From assembly GCF_046736345.1 (NCBI RefSeq), contig NZ_CP157210.1, positions 2,728,001-2,792,000 of the forward strand: a stretch of DNA of 64,000 nucleotides. Direction: 5' to 3'. The stretch comes from Hyphococcus formosus. GTDB lineage: Bacteria > Pseudomonadota > Alphaproteobacteria > Caulobacterales > Parvularculaceae. Positions 8,471-16,111 of the stretch are shown here, piece after piece; position 1 is the stretch's first letter; every line of letters begins with the position of its first letter. Position numbers and translations under genes: made by a program. The notes beneath the pieces are model-generated. The model did no database searches, was not told the DNA's origin, and worked only from the letters and a program-made list of their open reading frames with translations.

Positions 8471-9778
8471 ATGAAACTGATCACAACATTGATGGCCAGT
8501 GCTGTACTCTTGAGCGGATCAGCATTTGCGCAATCGGGTCTGCGTGCGGATATCGAAGCGGATTACGAAGCAAATCTCGAAGAGCTGTTCATTCATTTTC
8601 ACAAAAACCCCGAGCTTTCCCATCGCGAGTTCAAAACCGCAAAACGCCTTGCGAGTGAAATCAGGGTGCTCGGTTATGACGTGACCGAGGGCGTTGGCGG
8701 TACTGGCGTTGTCGCGGTTCTGGAAAATGGCGAAGGCCCGACCATTATGATCCGTGCAGATATGGATGGATTGCCGGTCAAGGAAGATTCCGGTCTTTCC
8801 TATTCATCGGTCGCCACCCAGGAAGACATTGACGGCGAGGTCAAGCCGGTGATGCACGCCTGTGGCCATGATGTGCATATCACTTCGCTTGTGGGGACAG
8901 CACGGCAGATGGCAGCCCGCAAAGACGCATGGTCCGGTACGCTTGTGTTGATTGGTCAGCCTGCGGAGGAGCGGATCTCTGGTGCGCGCGAGATGATCAA
9001 TGACGGGCTTTATAAGCGCTTTCCAAAGCCTGATTATGCGTTGGCATTTCACGTATCCGCCGATACGCCGATCAACCGCATTCAGGTGCCGCTTAATATC
9101 AGTTCATCGAGTTCCGATAGTGTCGATATCATCGTTCGCGGTGTTGGCACGCATGGGGCCGCCCCGCATAAAGGCATTGATCCGGTTCTCGTCGCATCGC
9201 AAATTGTTGTGACGCTTCAGTCAGTTGTCTCGCGTACGATCGCGCCGCTCGACGCGGGCGTGATTACTGTTGGCGCAATTCATGGCGGGTTCAAACACAA
9301 TATCATTGGCGACAAGGTCGAGATGCAACTGACGGTACGCTCAGACGATCATGAAGTGCGCAAACAATTGCTCGATAGTATTGACCGCGTTGCTGAGGGC
9401 GTTGCCGTATCGCTTGGTGTGCCGAAAGATTTGATGCCCGAGGTTATTCGCTCAAAGACCGAAACCACGCCGCCGACTATCAATGACGAAGAAACAGCCA
9501 GAAAAGTCCGCGCTGCAATTACCAACGAGATGGGCGAAGATGTTTTGATCGATGTCCCGCGCGAAGGTATGGGGGCGGAGGATTTTGCCTATTTCGTGAC
9601 GCCGGAAAGTGGCGTTAAAGGCGTTTATTTCAGCGTTGGCGGAACGCCTGAAAAAGACGTCGAATCGGCACCGTCGCATCACTCGCCATTCTTCAAGATT
9701 ACGCCAGAGCCGGCGATTAAAGACGGCGTCCGGGCTATGACCGCATCGGCGATTTCGCTGTTTAATCAAGAACAGTAA
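8471..9778 (+). CDS. Secreted M20-family amidohydrolase/peptidase
   Basis: Zinc-dependent hydrolase of the M20D (amidohydrolase, hippuricase/IAA-amino acid hydrolase-like) group, 435 aa. The start at 8471 is chosen because GGAAGG...GAGGGA lies just upstream and the result is a clean signal peptide (LITTLMASAVLLSGSAFAQ). Metal-site motifs: NPELSHREFKT, RADMDGLPVKE, HACGHDVH and, further on, GAEDFAYF; the dimerisation lid domain lies at about residues 210-320. Periplasmic cleavage of N-acyl amino acids or small amides is the family role; the substrate is unknown. A glycosyltransferase gene begins 21 bases after it. Confidence 0.88.
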   Translation: MKLITTLMASAVLLSGSAFAQSGLRADIEADYEANLEELFIHFHKNPELSHREFKTAKRLASEIRVLGYDVTEGVGGTGVVAVLENGEGPTIMIRADMDGLPVKEDSGLSYSSVATQEDIDGEVKPVMHACGHDVHITSLVGTARQMAARKDAWSGTLVLIGQPAEERISGAREMINDGLYKRFPKPDYALAFHVSADTPINRIQVPLNISSSSSDSVDIIVRGVGTHGAAPHKGIDPVLVASQIVVTLQSVVSRTIAPLDAGVITVGAIHGGFKHNIIGDKVEMQLTVRSDDHEVRKQLLDSIDRVAEGVAVSLGVPKDLMPEVIRSKTETTPPTINDEETARKVRAAITNEMGEDVLIDVPREGMGAEDFAYFVTPESGVKGVYFSVGGTPEKDVESAPSHHSPFFKITPEPAIKDGVRAMTASAISLFNQEQ

Positions 9779-9799
9779 AGCGAACGGGGAACCGCAATC

Positions 9800-10555
9800 A
9801 TGCCAACCCCCTATACGCCAAAGCCCTATACGATAGTGATAACGAGCTGCGGGCGCTTTGATCTTTTGGGTCAAACGCTCGCCTCATTATTTGCGCATCT
9901 CGACCGGCCGCCGGCAAAGACAATCCTGATCGAAGATTCAACCGATCAGGCTGTGAAAGCGGTCGCGCAGCAGGTCTCCCATCCCATTGATGTTATCGTC
10001 AATGACCAACAGCTTGGTCAGATTGCGTCAATTGATAAAGCCTATGCATTGGTCGAAACGCCGCTCATTTTTCATTGTGAAGATGATTGGGCGTTTCACC
10101 GCTCAGGCTTCATCGCCGAGTCGGAGGTTATTCTAGACGCACACCCCAATGTTGCGATGGTGGGGCTCAGGGCGCGGGATCAGCTCAATAAAAAAATCCA
10201 ACATATGCCGCAGCGCCAGCTTGATGGCCTTGCGTATTTTCTGCACGATCCAAGTCTGCACCCGGAATATTTTAGCTATTCCTTCAATCCCGGTTTGCGC
10301 CGTCTGGCGGATTATCATCGTATCGGCCCCTTCGCGCCCATCGGCGGCGAGGCCGATATCAGCTATGCGTTTAAAAAGGCCGGTTTTCAGAACGCCAATC
10401 TGGAAGAGCCCGCGGTTCGGCATATCGGCGATGAACGTCATGTTCATGATCCGCAACAACCGCGCCGCGCCAAAGGCGGTCTCGCGCGGATCCGGCGATC
10501 CATTCAAAAACGCATTAAGCGCCTTAGCCGCGCCTTCGAAGAGCGGTGCCGCTAG
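9800..10555 (+). CDS. Glycosyltransferase-like protein (GT-A fold, family 2 type)
   Basis: 251 aa, cytosolic. The N-terminal segment TIVITSCGRFDLLGQTLASL and the following acidic ILIEDSTD match the nucleotide-sugar-binding start of family 2 glycosyltransferases. The EDDW in HCEDDWAF (about residues 93-98) is placed where the DXD metal motif should be, and GGEADISYAFKKAG resembles the acceptor side. The acceptor is unknown. The C-terminal 40 residues are very basic (RIRRSIQKRIKRLSRAF), which may tether it to the membrane surface. The ATG lies 21 bases after the M20 hydrolase stop and is probably cotranscribed with it. Confidence 0.75.
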   Translation: MPTPYTPKPYTIVITSCGRFDLLGQTLASLFAHLDRPPAKTILIEDSTDQAVKAVAQQVSHPIDVIVNDQQLGQIASIDKAYALVETPLIFHCEDDWAFHRSGFIAESEVILDAHPNVAMVGLRARDQLNKKIQHMPQRQLDGLAYFLHDPSLHPEYFSYSFNPGLRRLADYHRIGPFAPIGGEADISYAFKKAGFQNANLEEPAVRHIGDERHVHDPQQPRRAKGGLARIRRSIQKRIKRLSRAFEERCR

Positions 10556-10685
10556 CCGCCCGATTTCCGCCCCATTTGCGCCGCGAAATGACCTTGCTTG
10601 CGCTCGACGGAACGGCGCGCGGTCCGGCGTTTCATCTTTGTGTCGTTACTGGCTTGGGGGCCTGTTTCAGTGAGGAGACACTTCG

Positions 10686-11060
10686 ATGAAGAAGAAACTG
10701 GTAGTTGGATTAGTTGGTTTGTGTCTGGCGGGGATGAGCGCACCAGCATTTGCGGGGCAATGGAAGCTAAATCCGCGGGCCTGTCCGGACCTGCGAGAAG
10801 ACCGAGCGGATCGGCGTGAAGACCGCCGCGATGCGCGCCGCAATTATGGTTATCGTGACCGCGCCGAGGACCGTTGGGACCGCCGCGAAAACCGCCGCGA
10901 CGAAGCGGTGACGATTTGTCCTATCAGTGCGTTTTACTATGAGGGCAATCGCCGGGAGGCACGCCGTTATGCGAAGGCCCGCCCGCCTTTGGCGTGGGAT
11001 CGCCGGGCGCGCATGTATTATCGCTATAATAACGGGATCAAAATTTATGTGCGGACATAA
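10686..11060 (+). CDS. Small secreted Arg/Asp-rich protein of unknown function
   Basis: 124 aa with a clear signal peptide (KKLVVGLVGLCLAGMSAPAFA). Residues about 37-72 are built almost only of Arg, Asp and Glu in a repeating RREDRRD / DRWDRRENRRDE pattern, which suggests a charged alpha-helical or disordered segment. The C-terminal 50 residues are Tyr/Arg-rich (ARMYYRYNNGIKIYVRT). Periplasmic location is inferred from the signal. GAGGAGAC lies upstream of the ATG and a strong terminator follows. I do not recognise a named family. Confidence 0.7.
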   Translation: MKKKLVVGLVGLCLAGMSAPAFAGQWKLNPRACPDLREDRADRREDRRDARRNYGYRDRAEDRWDRRENRRDEAVTICPISAFYYEGNRREARRYAKARPPLAWDRRARMYYRYNNGIKIYVRT

Positions 11061-11090
11061 TCCGTAAAGAGAAGGCTTTATAATCGGCTG

Positions 11091-11121
11091 AGGCGGAGCG
11101 ATTTTCGGCTCCGCCTTTTTT
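11091..11121 (+). terminator. Rho-independent terminator
   Basis: AGGCGGAGC (11091-11099) pairs with GCTCCGCCT (11108-11116), followed by TTTTT. It closes the Arg/Asp-rich gene and insulates argG. Confidence 0.88.
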
Positions 11122-11188
11122 ATATATTGCACTGGCGAAATCCGGCCCATCGCGCTATAGGCGCGCGATGCAGCGGAAAGGATTGATT

Positions 11189-12412
11189 ATGGCCAGTGAA
11201 AAAGACGTGAAAAAGGTGGTTCTAGCCTATTCGGGCGGGCTTGATACGTCGGTCATCCTTAAATGGCTGCAAGTTGAATATGGCTGCGAAGTCGTAACCT
11301 TCACGGCTGACCTCGGTCAGGGCGAAGAGCTGGAACCAGCCCGCCGCAAGGCCGAGCGCGCCGGGATCAAAGATATCTATATCGAGGATGTCCGGGAAGA
11401 ATTCGTCCGCGATTTCGTATTTCCGATGTTCCGCGCGAATGCGGTCTATGAAGGGCTGTATTTGCTAGGCACCTCGATTGCCCGCCCGCTGATCGCAAAA
11501 CGGCTCGTGGAAATCGCCAAGGAAACCGGCGCAGATGCAATTGCCCATGGCGCAACCGGGAAGGGGAATGATCAGGTTCGTTTTGAATTAAACGCCTATG
11601 CGCTCAACCCCGACATTCGGGTGATCGCACCATGGCGCGAATGGGATTTGAACTCGCGCGAAAAGCTGATTGCGTTCGCTGAAGCGCACCAGATCGAAAT
11701 TCCAAAGGATAAACGCGGCGAAGCGCCGTTCTCGGTGGATGCGAATTTGTTGCACACCTCGTCTGAGGGCAAAGTGCTTGAAGACCCGGCGGTGCCTGCG
11801 CCTGATTATGTTTATCAGCGCACCGTGGACCCCGAAGCTGCACCGGATCAGCCAGAAATCATCGAAGTCGGATTCGAGCGCGGTGATGCGGTTTCGATCA
11901 ATGGCCAAAAGCTCTCACCGGCTGAGCTGTTGACCAAGCTCAATGAATTGGGCGGCAAGCATGGTATTGGCCGTCTTGATCTTGTTGAGAACCGCTTTGT
12001 CGGCATGAAGTCACGCGGGATCTATGAGACGCCGGGCGGCACCGTGTTATTGGCGGCCCATCGCGGAATTGAGCAAATCACCCTCGATCGCGGCGCGGCG
12101 CATCTCAAAGACGAATTAATGCCGCGCTATGCTGAACTGATTTATAATGGTTTCTGGTATTCGCCGGAGCGCGAAATGCTGCAAGCGGCCATCGACAAAA
12201 GCCAGGAACATGTATCCGGCAGTGTCACGCTTAAACTTTATAAGGGATCAGCTGATGTCATCGGCCGTTCTTCCGAAAATACGATTTACTCCGAAGCCCA
12301 CGTCACCTTTGAAGAAGACATGGTCTATGACCAGAAAGATGCCGAAGGCTTCATCAAACTCAATGCGTTGCGCCTCAAATTGTTGGCGCGGCGGAATATG
12401 AAAGCGAAGTAA
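11189..12412 (+). CDS. argG: Argininosuccinate synthase
   Basis: Cytosolic ligase of arginine synthesis: citrulline + aspartate + ATP give argininosuccinate. The 407-aa reading from ATG 11189 has GGAAAGGA upstream; an ATG at 11168 would add seven residues. The N-type ATP pyrophosphatase P-loop AYSGGLDTS is at residues 13-21. Further family blocks are FTADLGQGEE, HGATGKGNDQVRFE, PWREWDLNSREK and GMKSRGIYETPGGT. The length matches the family. ppa begins five bases after the stop, so the pyrophosphate released by this reaction would be removed by the enzyme of the next gene; the pairing is suggestive, not proof of a shared role. Confidence 0.97.
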   Translation: MASEKDVKKVVLAYSGGLDTSVILKWLQVEYGCEVVTFTADLGQGEELEPARRKAERAGIKDIYIEDVREEFVRDFVFPMFRANAVYEGLYLLGTSIARPLIAKRLVEIAKETGADAIAHGATGKGNDQVRFELNAYALNPDIRVIAPWREWDLNSREKLIAFAEAHQIEIPKDKRGEAPFSVDANLLHTSSEGKVLEDPAVPAPDYVYQRTVDPEAAPDQPEIIEVGFERGDAVSINGQKLSPAELLTKLNELGGKHGIGRLDLVENRFVGMKSRGIYETPGGTVLLAAHRGIEQITLDRGAAHLKDELMPRYAELIYNGFWYSPEREMLQAAIDKSQEHVSGSVTLKLYKGSADVIGRSSENTIYSEAHVTFEEDMVYDQKDAEGFIKLNALRLKLLARRNMKAK

Positions 12413-12417
12413 GAAAA

Positions 12418-12954
12418 ATGGATCTCACAAAGGTGCCGACTGGCGAAGACGCGCCAAAAGACATCAATGTCGTTATCGAAGTGCCGCTCGGCGGCGACCC
12501 GATTAAATACGAAATTCACAAACCGTCGGGCGCGATGTTCGTTGACCGCTTCCTTTACACGGATATGCGCTATCCTTGTAATTACGGTTTCGTGCCGGGC
12601 ACGCTCGCCGATGATGGCGATGCGGTGGATGTCATGGTTGTCGGCAATCGTCCGCTCGTGCCGGGTTCTGTGGTCGCCGCGCGGCCTGTTGGCGTTCTGA
12701 TGATGGAAGACGAAGCCGGCATGGACGAAAAGATCCTCGCAGTGCCAAGCCCACGCCTGACGCGCTATTATCAGAAAATCGAAACCTATGAGGATCTGCC
12801 CGATATTCTGACCGAGCGGATCAGCCATTTCTTCGAGCATTACAAAGACCTTGAGCCAAATAAATGGGTCAAGGTTGTGGGCTGGAAAGGGCCAGATGTG
12901 GCGGAAAAGCTGATTATGGACGGGATTGAAGCCGCGAAAAAAGCCGGCGAGTAA
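12418..12954 (+). CDS. ppa: Inorganic pyrophosphatase
   Basis: Family I soluble pyrophosphatase, 178 aa, hydrolysing pyrophosphate to two phosphates with Mg2+. Recognisable parts are IEVPLGGDPIKYEIHK, RYPCNYGFVPGTLADDGD and the acidic metal signature DGDAVDVMVV, where Ala replaces the usual Pro/Glu of the PROSITE pattern. The C-terminal KWVKVVGWKGPDVA is typical. It lies five bases after argG, almost certainly the same transcript, and is followed by a strong terminator at 12980. Confidence 0.96.
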   Translation: MDLTKVPTGEDAPKDINVVIEVPLGGDPIKYEIHKPSGAMFVDRFLYTDMRYPCNYGFVPGTLADDGDAVDVMVVGNRPLVPGSVVAARPVGVLMMEDEAGMDEKILAVPSPRLTRYYQKIETYEDLPDILTERISHFFEHYKDLEPNKWVKVVGWKGPDVAEKLIMDGIEAAKKAGE

Positions 12955-12979
12955 ACACCTCGTTTACCTCTTTTTATGA

Positions 12980-13015
12980 CGGGCGCTTCGGGTTATCATC
13001 GAAGCGCCCGTTTTT
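12980..13015 (+). terminator. Rho-independent terminator of argG-ppa
   Basis: CGGGCGCTTCG (12980-12990) pairs with CGAAGCGCCCG (13000-13010), followed by TTTTT. Confidence 0.9.
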
Positions 13016-13016
13016 A

Positions 13017-13064
13017 TTGGGCTAGGCTCTTTATTTGGGCTAGGCATCGCCGAAATGGCGATGC
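13017..13064. repeat. Direct repeat plus hairpin in a leader region
   Basis: TTGGGCTAGGC occurs twice, at 13017-13027 and 13035-13045, 18 bases apart. It is followed at once by the perfect hairpin GCATCGCC / GGCGATGC (13044-13051 with 13057-13064). The unit lies between the ppa terminator and the gene starting at 13087. Confidence 0.5.
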
Positions 13065-13086
13065 GGGGGAATAGTCGAGGGGTGAT

Positions 13087-13482
13087 ATGAGAAATATCGA
13101 GGCCATGTTTGGCGGTGTGCTGGCGCTGGTTGTGCTTGGCATTGCCTTTTACGCGATGATGAATGCCAATCTCGGCTCCGGCGGCAAATTGGCCGATGCG
13201 CCGACCTCAAACGTCATTGTTTCCAAGAGTGCTTCCGGTAGCGATATGACCCCGACACTGACCGCAAATGGCGGTCAGGATCTGGTTTGCGAGTGCTATG
13301 ACGCGGCATTTGCCCTTGCGGCGAAGATCGATGTGCTGTCGCCGGAATATCGCACGGGCTTTCAGCAATGCCGCGCGCGCGGTGGTGTCGATGCCGGTGA
13401 TGCGTGGACCGCAGGTTGGAACGCCCGGCTTTCCGGACGTCCCTATGAAGCCAGCTGCAAGGCCTATAAACGCCGCCGCTAG
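13087..13482 (+). CDS. Small single-span membrane protein, unknown function
   Basis: 131 aa. One N-terminal membrane segment (MFGGVLALVVLGIAFYAMM, residues 7-25) is followed by a Ser/Thr-rich spacer and a C-terminal domain with four cysteines (CEC, QQC, SCKAY). The pattern D-AFALAAKIDVLSPEYRTGFQQC-R suggests a small helical domain on the far side of the membrane, possibly disulfide-linked. No family recognised. It converges with the yciI gene, with eight bases between the stops. The leader contains a direct repeat and hairpin. Confidence 0.7.
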   Translation: MRNIEAMFGGVLALVVLGIAFYAMMNANLGSGGKLADAPTSNVIVSKSASGSDMTPTLTANGGQDLVCECYDAAFALAAKIDVLSPEYRTGFQQCRARGGVDAGDAWTAGWNARLSGRPYEASCKAYKRRR

Positions 13483-13490
13483 ACGGGCCG

Positions 13491-13787
13491 TTAGGTCTTG
13501 GAAACAAAAGCCCCGGCCGCGAGTGCCATGGGTTGAATTTCAACGCTCTCAAATAGCCCGGCTTTGGCATAGGGATCGTTCTGCGCAAATGCCTCCGCTG
13601 CCGCTTGATCTTCGGCCTCGATAATCAGGACGGAACCTTTCGGTTTGCCATTGTCATCAAGCATCGGTCCCGCAACCAAGCCGCCGGGGCCATAGGCATT
13701 GAAGTAATCGAGATGCGCCGGACGTGTTTCCATTCGCAGCTCAAGCGAATTGGGTTTGTCACGGCAAATCAGAATGAAATTAGGCAT
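13491..13787 (-). CDS. YciI-family protein
   Basis: 98 aa, a compact ferredoxin-like alpha/beta fold. Family features are the start PNFILICRDKP, the RPAHLDYF segment with the His that follows the first helix, GPMLDDNGKPKGSVLIIE, and EAFAQNDPYAKAGLFESVEI with the conserved NDPY-K motif. Its biochemical role is not settled in the family; some relatives have a His/Asp pair that could be catalytic. It starts two bases after the gpsA stop, so it is very likely translated from the gpsA mRNA. The tsaD-gpsA-yciI neighbourhood is common in alphaproteobacteria. Confidence 0.88.
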   Translation of the reverse strand: MPNFILICRDKPNSLELRMETRPAHLDYFNAYGPGGLVAGPMLDDNGKPKGSVLIIEAEDQAAAEAFAQNDPYAKAGLFESVEIQPMALAAGAFVSKT

Positions 13788-13789
13788 TG

Positions 13790-14809
13790 TTACGCTTCCG
13801 TTGTGAATGGCCGCGCCAGTAACGCGGCGATGATTTCGTCTACTGTCCGCCGGCCACTAACAAGTTCCGCGACCGCAGAACAGATCGGTGCATCAATGCC
13901 GGCTTTCTCCGCCAGCGCATGGATTGCACCGGCGGTGGCAACGCCTTCGCTGACGCTATTGCGGCCGGCGAGGGCTTCGTCGAGTGATTTACCTTTTCCC
14001 AGCTCAATGCCAAGGGACATGTTGCGCGATTGCGGCGATGACGCGGTTAAAATCAAATCCCCTAAACCGGAAAGGCCGGCCATGGTCTGGGCTTGGGCCC
14101 CAAGCGCCACGCCGAGCTTTTGAAACTCCGCAAAGCCGCGCGCGATCAATGCGGCGCGGGCGCTCTCGCCCATGCCGCGACCGGCAACAACGCCAGCGGC
14201 AATGGCCAACACATTTTTGACTGCACCGCCCAATTCCGCGCCGGTCAGGTCGTCCGTCAGGTAGGGCCGGAAATGCGGCGCGCCGATTGTGGCCATCCAT
14301 TTTTGACCAATGGTTTCATCTGCGCTGGCCAGGGTCACGGCGGTCGGTAGGCCCATGGCGACATCGCGTGCAAAGCTTGGGCCCGATAGAACCGCCGGTA
14401 TGGCTTCCGGCCATACCGCCGATAAAACTTCCGTCATTAAAAGGCCGGTGTCCCGCTCGATGCCTTTCGAGCAAAGCGCAACCGGCAAGGCGCTTTCGCC
14501 GGCCAAAGCCCGTAATTCCGCGAAGGTCGGGCGTGAAAACTGGGCCGGAACAACGAAAAGTATGGCCTCGTTTTCAATGGCCATACCCAATGATTCGGTG
14601 GCTTTCAGGGCTTTGGGTAAGGGAACATCCGCCAGGTATTCGGTGTTCTCATGACGCGCATTGATGGCCTTAACGACCTCAGGTTCCCGGGCCCAGATGG
14701 TGGTCGGTATGCCGTTACTGGCGCACAGAGAAGCGAGCGCCGTACCCCAGGCCCCGCCGCCAATAACGCCAATTGATGTAAATGCCGAAGTTGATTTCAT
14801 TTGATTCAT
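13790..14809 (-). CDS. gpsA: NAD(P)H-dependent glycerol-3-phosphate dehydrogenase
   Basis: Cytosolic enzyme of phospholipid synthesis that reduces dihydroxyacetone phosphate to sn-glycerol 3-phosphate. 339 aa. The dinucleotide-binding motif GGGAWGTALA is near residue 17-26. Further blocks are VALCSKGIE, AVLSGPSFARDVA, LGGAVKNVLAIAAG with the catalytic-site Lys, and GLGDLILT. Two start codons are close together (ATG 14809 and ATG 14800). It is divergent from the TetR gene over only 56 bases and heads the gpsA-yciI pair. Confidence 0.96.
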   Translation of the reverse strand: MNQMKSTSAFTSIGVIGGGAWGTALASLCASNGIPTTIWAREPEVVKAINARHENTEYLADVPLPKALKATESLGMAIENEAILFVVPAQFSRPTFAELRALAGESALPVALCSKGIERDTGLLMTEVLSAVWPEAIPAVLSGPSFARDVAMGLPTAVTLASADETIGQKWMATIGAPHFRPYLTDDLTGAELGGAVKNVLAIAAGVVAGRGMGESARAALIARGFAEFQKLGVALGAQAQTMAGLSGLGDLILTASSPQSRNMSLGIELGKGKSLDEALAGRNSVSEGVATAGAIHALAEKAGIDAPICSAVAELVSGRRTVDEIIAALLARPFTTEA

Positions 14810-14865
14810 TGCGAATTGAGGATTGAACGGTTTATAAAGACGTTAACATAAACATGCGGTGATTG

Positions 14866-15498
14866 ATGCCAGCAGAAAATCTCGACGATACAGCCAAGCA
14901 GATTCTAGATGCCGCGAGTCGGCGCTTTCTTCATTATGGTTACGGTAAAACGACCATGTCGGAGATAGCGCAGGACTGCAACATGTCCACCGGCAATCTC
15001 TATCGCTACTTCCCATCCAAGCTTGATATCGCAGAAATGTTCGTGCGTGTCCTCAGGATGGAACAAGTGAAGAAATTGCGCGAGGTGGCGGATGCCCCGG
15101 ACTTGCCGCCCGCGAAAAAGCTCCGGTCTTTCTTTCTCACCAAATTCACGCTCGCTTATGAGCGTTTCCACGATAAGCCAAAATCCTATGAGCTCTCGAA
15201 TGAGCTTATGAATTCCCGCCCTAAAATCGCGATTGAATGGGAAAATGCCGAGGGGCGCGTCCTCGCTGAAATCCTGCGCCATGGTGTCGATGAGGGCGAT
15301 TTCGCGATCGATAAACCGGACGAGACGGTCAAAATCCTACAAGACGCCGCCTATCGCTTTACCAGCCCATCGGTCTTTCATGAGGGGGAGTATGATGTCC
15401 TCGCGCGAGAGCTGAACGGCGTTGTCGACCTGATCCTTGATGGATTCGCGTGGCGGGCCGCTAAACAGACCGCCCAAAAGGCGCGAGAAAATGCCTAA
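14866..15498 (+). CDS. TetR/AcrR-family transcriptional regulator
   Basis: 210 aa. The N-terminal helix-turn-helix is clear: ILDAASRRFLHYGYGKTTMSEIAQDCNMSTGNLYRYFPSK in parts (YGKTTMSEIA, MSTGNLYRYF). The C-terminal ligand/dimer domain at about 80-200 is typical in length. A TTG at 14863 is immediately 5'; GGTGA lies before the ATG. The gene is divergent from gpsA and followed by the promoter region of a small membrane peptide, so it may act on itself, gpsA or that downstream unit; CAATGAAT-type sequences occur both beside its own start (14804-14811, reverse) and at 15627. The ligand is unknown. Confidence 0.9.
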   Translation: MPAENLDDTAKQILDAASRRFLHYGYGKTTMSEIAQDCNMSTGNLYRYFPSKLDIAEMFVRVLRMEQVKKLREVADAPDLPPAKKLRSFFLTKFTLAYERFHDKPKSYELSNELMNSRPKIAIEWENAEGRVLAEILRHGVDEGDFAIDKPDETVKILQDAAYRFTSPSVFHEGEYDVLARELNGVVDLILDGFAWRAAKQTAQKARENA

Positions 15499-15626
15499 GT
15501 TTTAGTGTAAAGCTCCACCCATTTGATCAAATCGGCGTGAGGTGTGTTGGTTTATGGCATGAAGATGCTGTTTAAGCCATTGAAAACGCTCGTTATTTTG
15601 CGGTGCGACAAAAAATGACCATTAAA

Positions 15627-15654
15627 CAATGAATAATATTCATATCGTTCATTG
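15627..15654. promoter_or_regulatory. Inverted repeat overlapping a -35 box (candidate operator)
   Basis: CAATGAA (15627-15633) and TTCATTG (15648-15654) are perfect inverted 7-mers with a 14-base spacer. Nested inside is ATGAAT-AAT-ATTCAT (15629-15643). The right arm overlaps TTGACA (15652-15657), a position suited to repression. It lies about 130 bases after the TetR gene. Confidence 0.45.
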
Positions 15655-15680
15655 ACAACTCTTCAGAGGGGTCCTATGTC
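15652..15680 (+). promoter_or_regulatory. Candidate sigma-70-type promoter
   Basis: TTGACA at 15652-15657, 17-base spacer, TATGTC at 15675-15680. The spacer contains AGGGG and the bases after the -10 contain CCCCCT, which can pair. It would drive the small peptide at 15768 with a structured leader (hairpin CCTGAG/CTCAGG at 15719-15738). Confidence 0.45.
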
Positions 15681-15767
15681 CCCCTTCAACAGGGCGGCAC
15701 AACAATGATCGCCTTGCTCCTGAGGAAGAATTCTCAGGTTAAGAACAAACTTATACGAGAGATCAAA

Positions 15768-15887
15768 ATGACCAGCCTTCGCAATTTTGCTGTCCAAGTG
15801 GCAGCGACAGTGACCCTTACCTGCGTACTTGGTGTCCTGCTTTTCAATGTCGCTGATTTGGCGACACGCGGCGTTGTCGTCGCTTAA
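15768..15887 (+). CDS. Small single-span membrane peptide (39 aa)
   Basis: Start at ATG 15768 gives a peptide whose middle is one membrane segment (VAATVTLTCVLGVLLFNVAD) with a short Arg-containing N-terminus. An in-frame ATG at 15705 would give 60 aa, adding a basic leader (LLLRKNSQVKNKLIREIK). GAGAG lies eight bases before the chosen start. Support comes from the context more than the sequence: a plausible promoter at 15652, a hairpin leader, and a downstream structured 3' region with a strong terminator. No named family recognised. Function unknown; it could be a toxin-like or membrane-stress peptide, or merely mark an mRNA whose 3' end is a regulatory RNA. Confidence 0.55.
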   Translation: MTSLRNFAVQVAATVTLTCVLGVLLFNVADLATRGVVVA

Positions 15888-15901
15888 AAGTTTTCTACCC
15901 C

Positions 15902-16000
15902 GATCCTGCTGAGAGCTAGTCCCTCCCCTTAGGACGCACCCTCCCCTTTCTCAGCAGAGACTATGGCGCGAAAGCCCGCCCCGGCTTTCGCGCCCTTTTT
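15902..16000 (+). ncRNA. Candidate C-rich-loop small RNA / structured 3' UTR
   Basis: CTGCTGAGA (15906-15914) pairs perfectly with TCTCAGCAG (15949-15957). Inside this stem is a second hairpin, GTCC/GGAC (15919-15922 with 15932-15935), whose 9-base loop is CTCCCCTTA. A second CCCTCCCC stretch (15939-15946) is single-stranded. A terminator closes the unit. Exposed CCUCCCC motifs that could pair with Shine-Dalgarno sequences are a known trait of several alphaproteobacterial trans-acting sRNAs; applying that to this locus is inference. Confidence 0.45.
15965..16000 (+). terminator. Rho-independent terminator
   Basis: GGCGCGAAAGC (15965-15975) pairs with GCTTTCGCGCC (15984-15994), followed by CTTTTT. 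It ends the transcript that carries the small peptide and the C-rich hairpin. Confidence 0.9.
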
Positions 16001-16111
16001 GTATCTGATCGCGGCGAAATTTCCGGTCGGATTTCAATTTGAAACAGTGTTAGTAACGAAATCACAATTCAAGTGGCGTAGCGTAACCCGAACCCGTTTT
16101 CGGAGGTCACC

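Noticed and set aside
10612..10640. EcfG-type promoter GGAAC...CGTT before the Arg/Asp-rich gene
   Set aside because: The spacer is about 14 bases, shorter than the 16-18 required.
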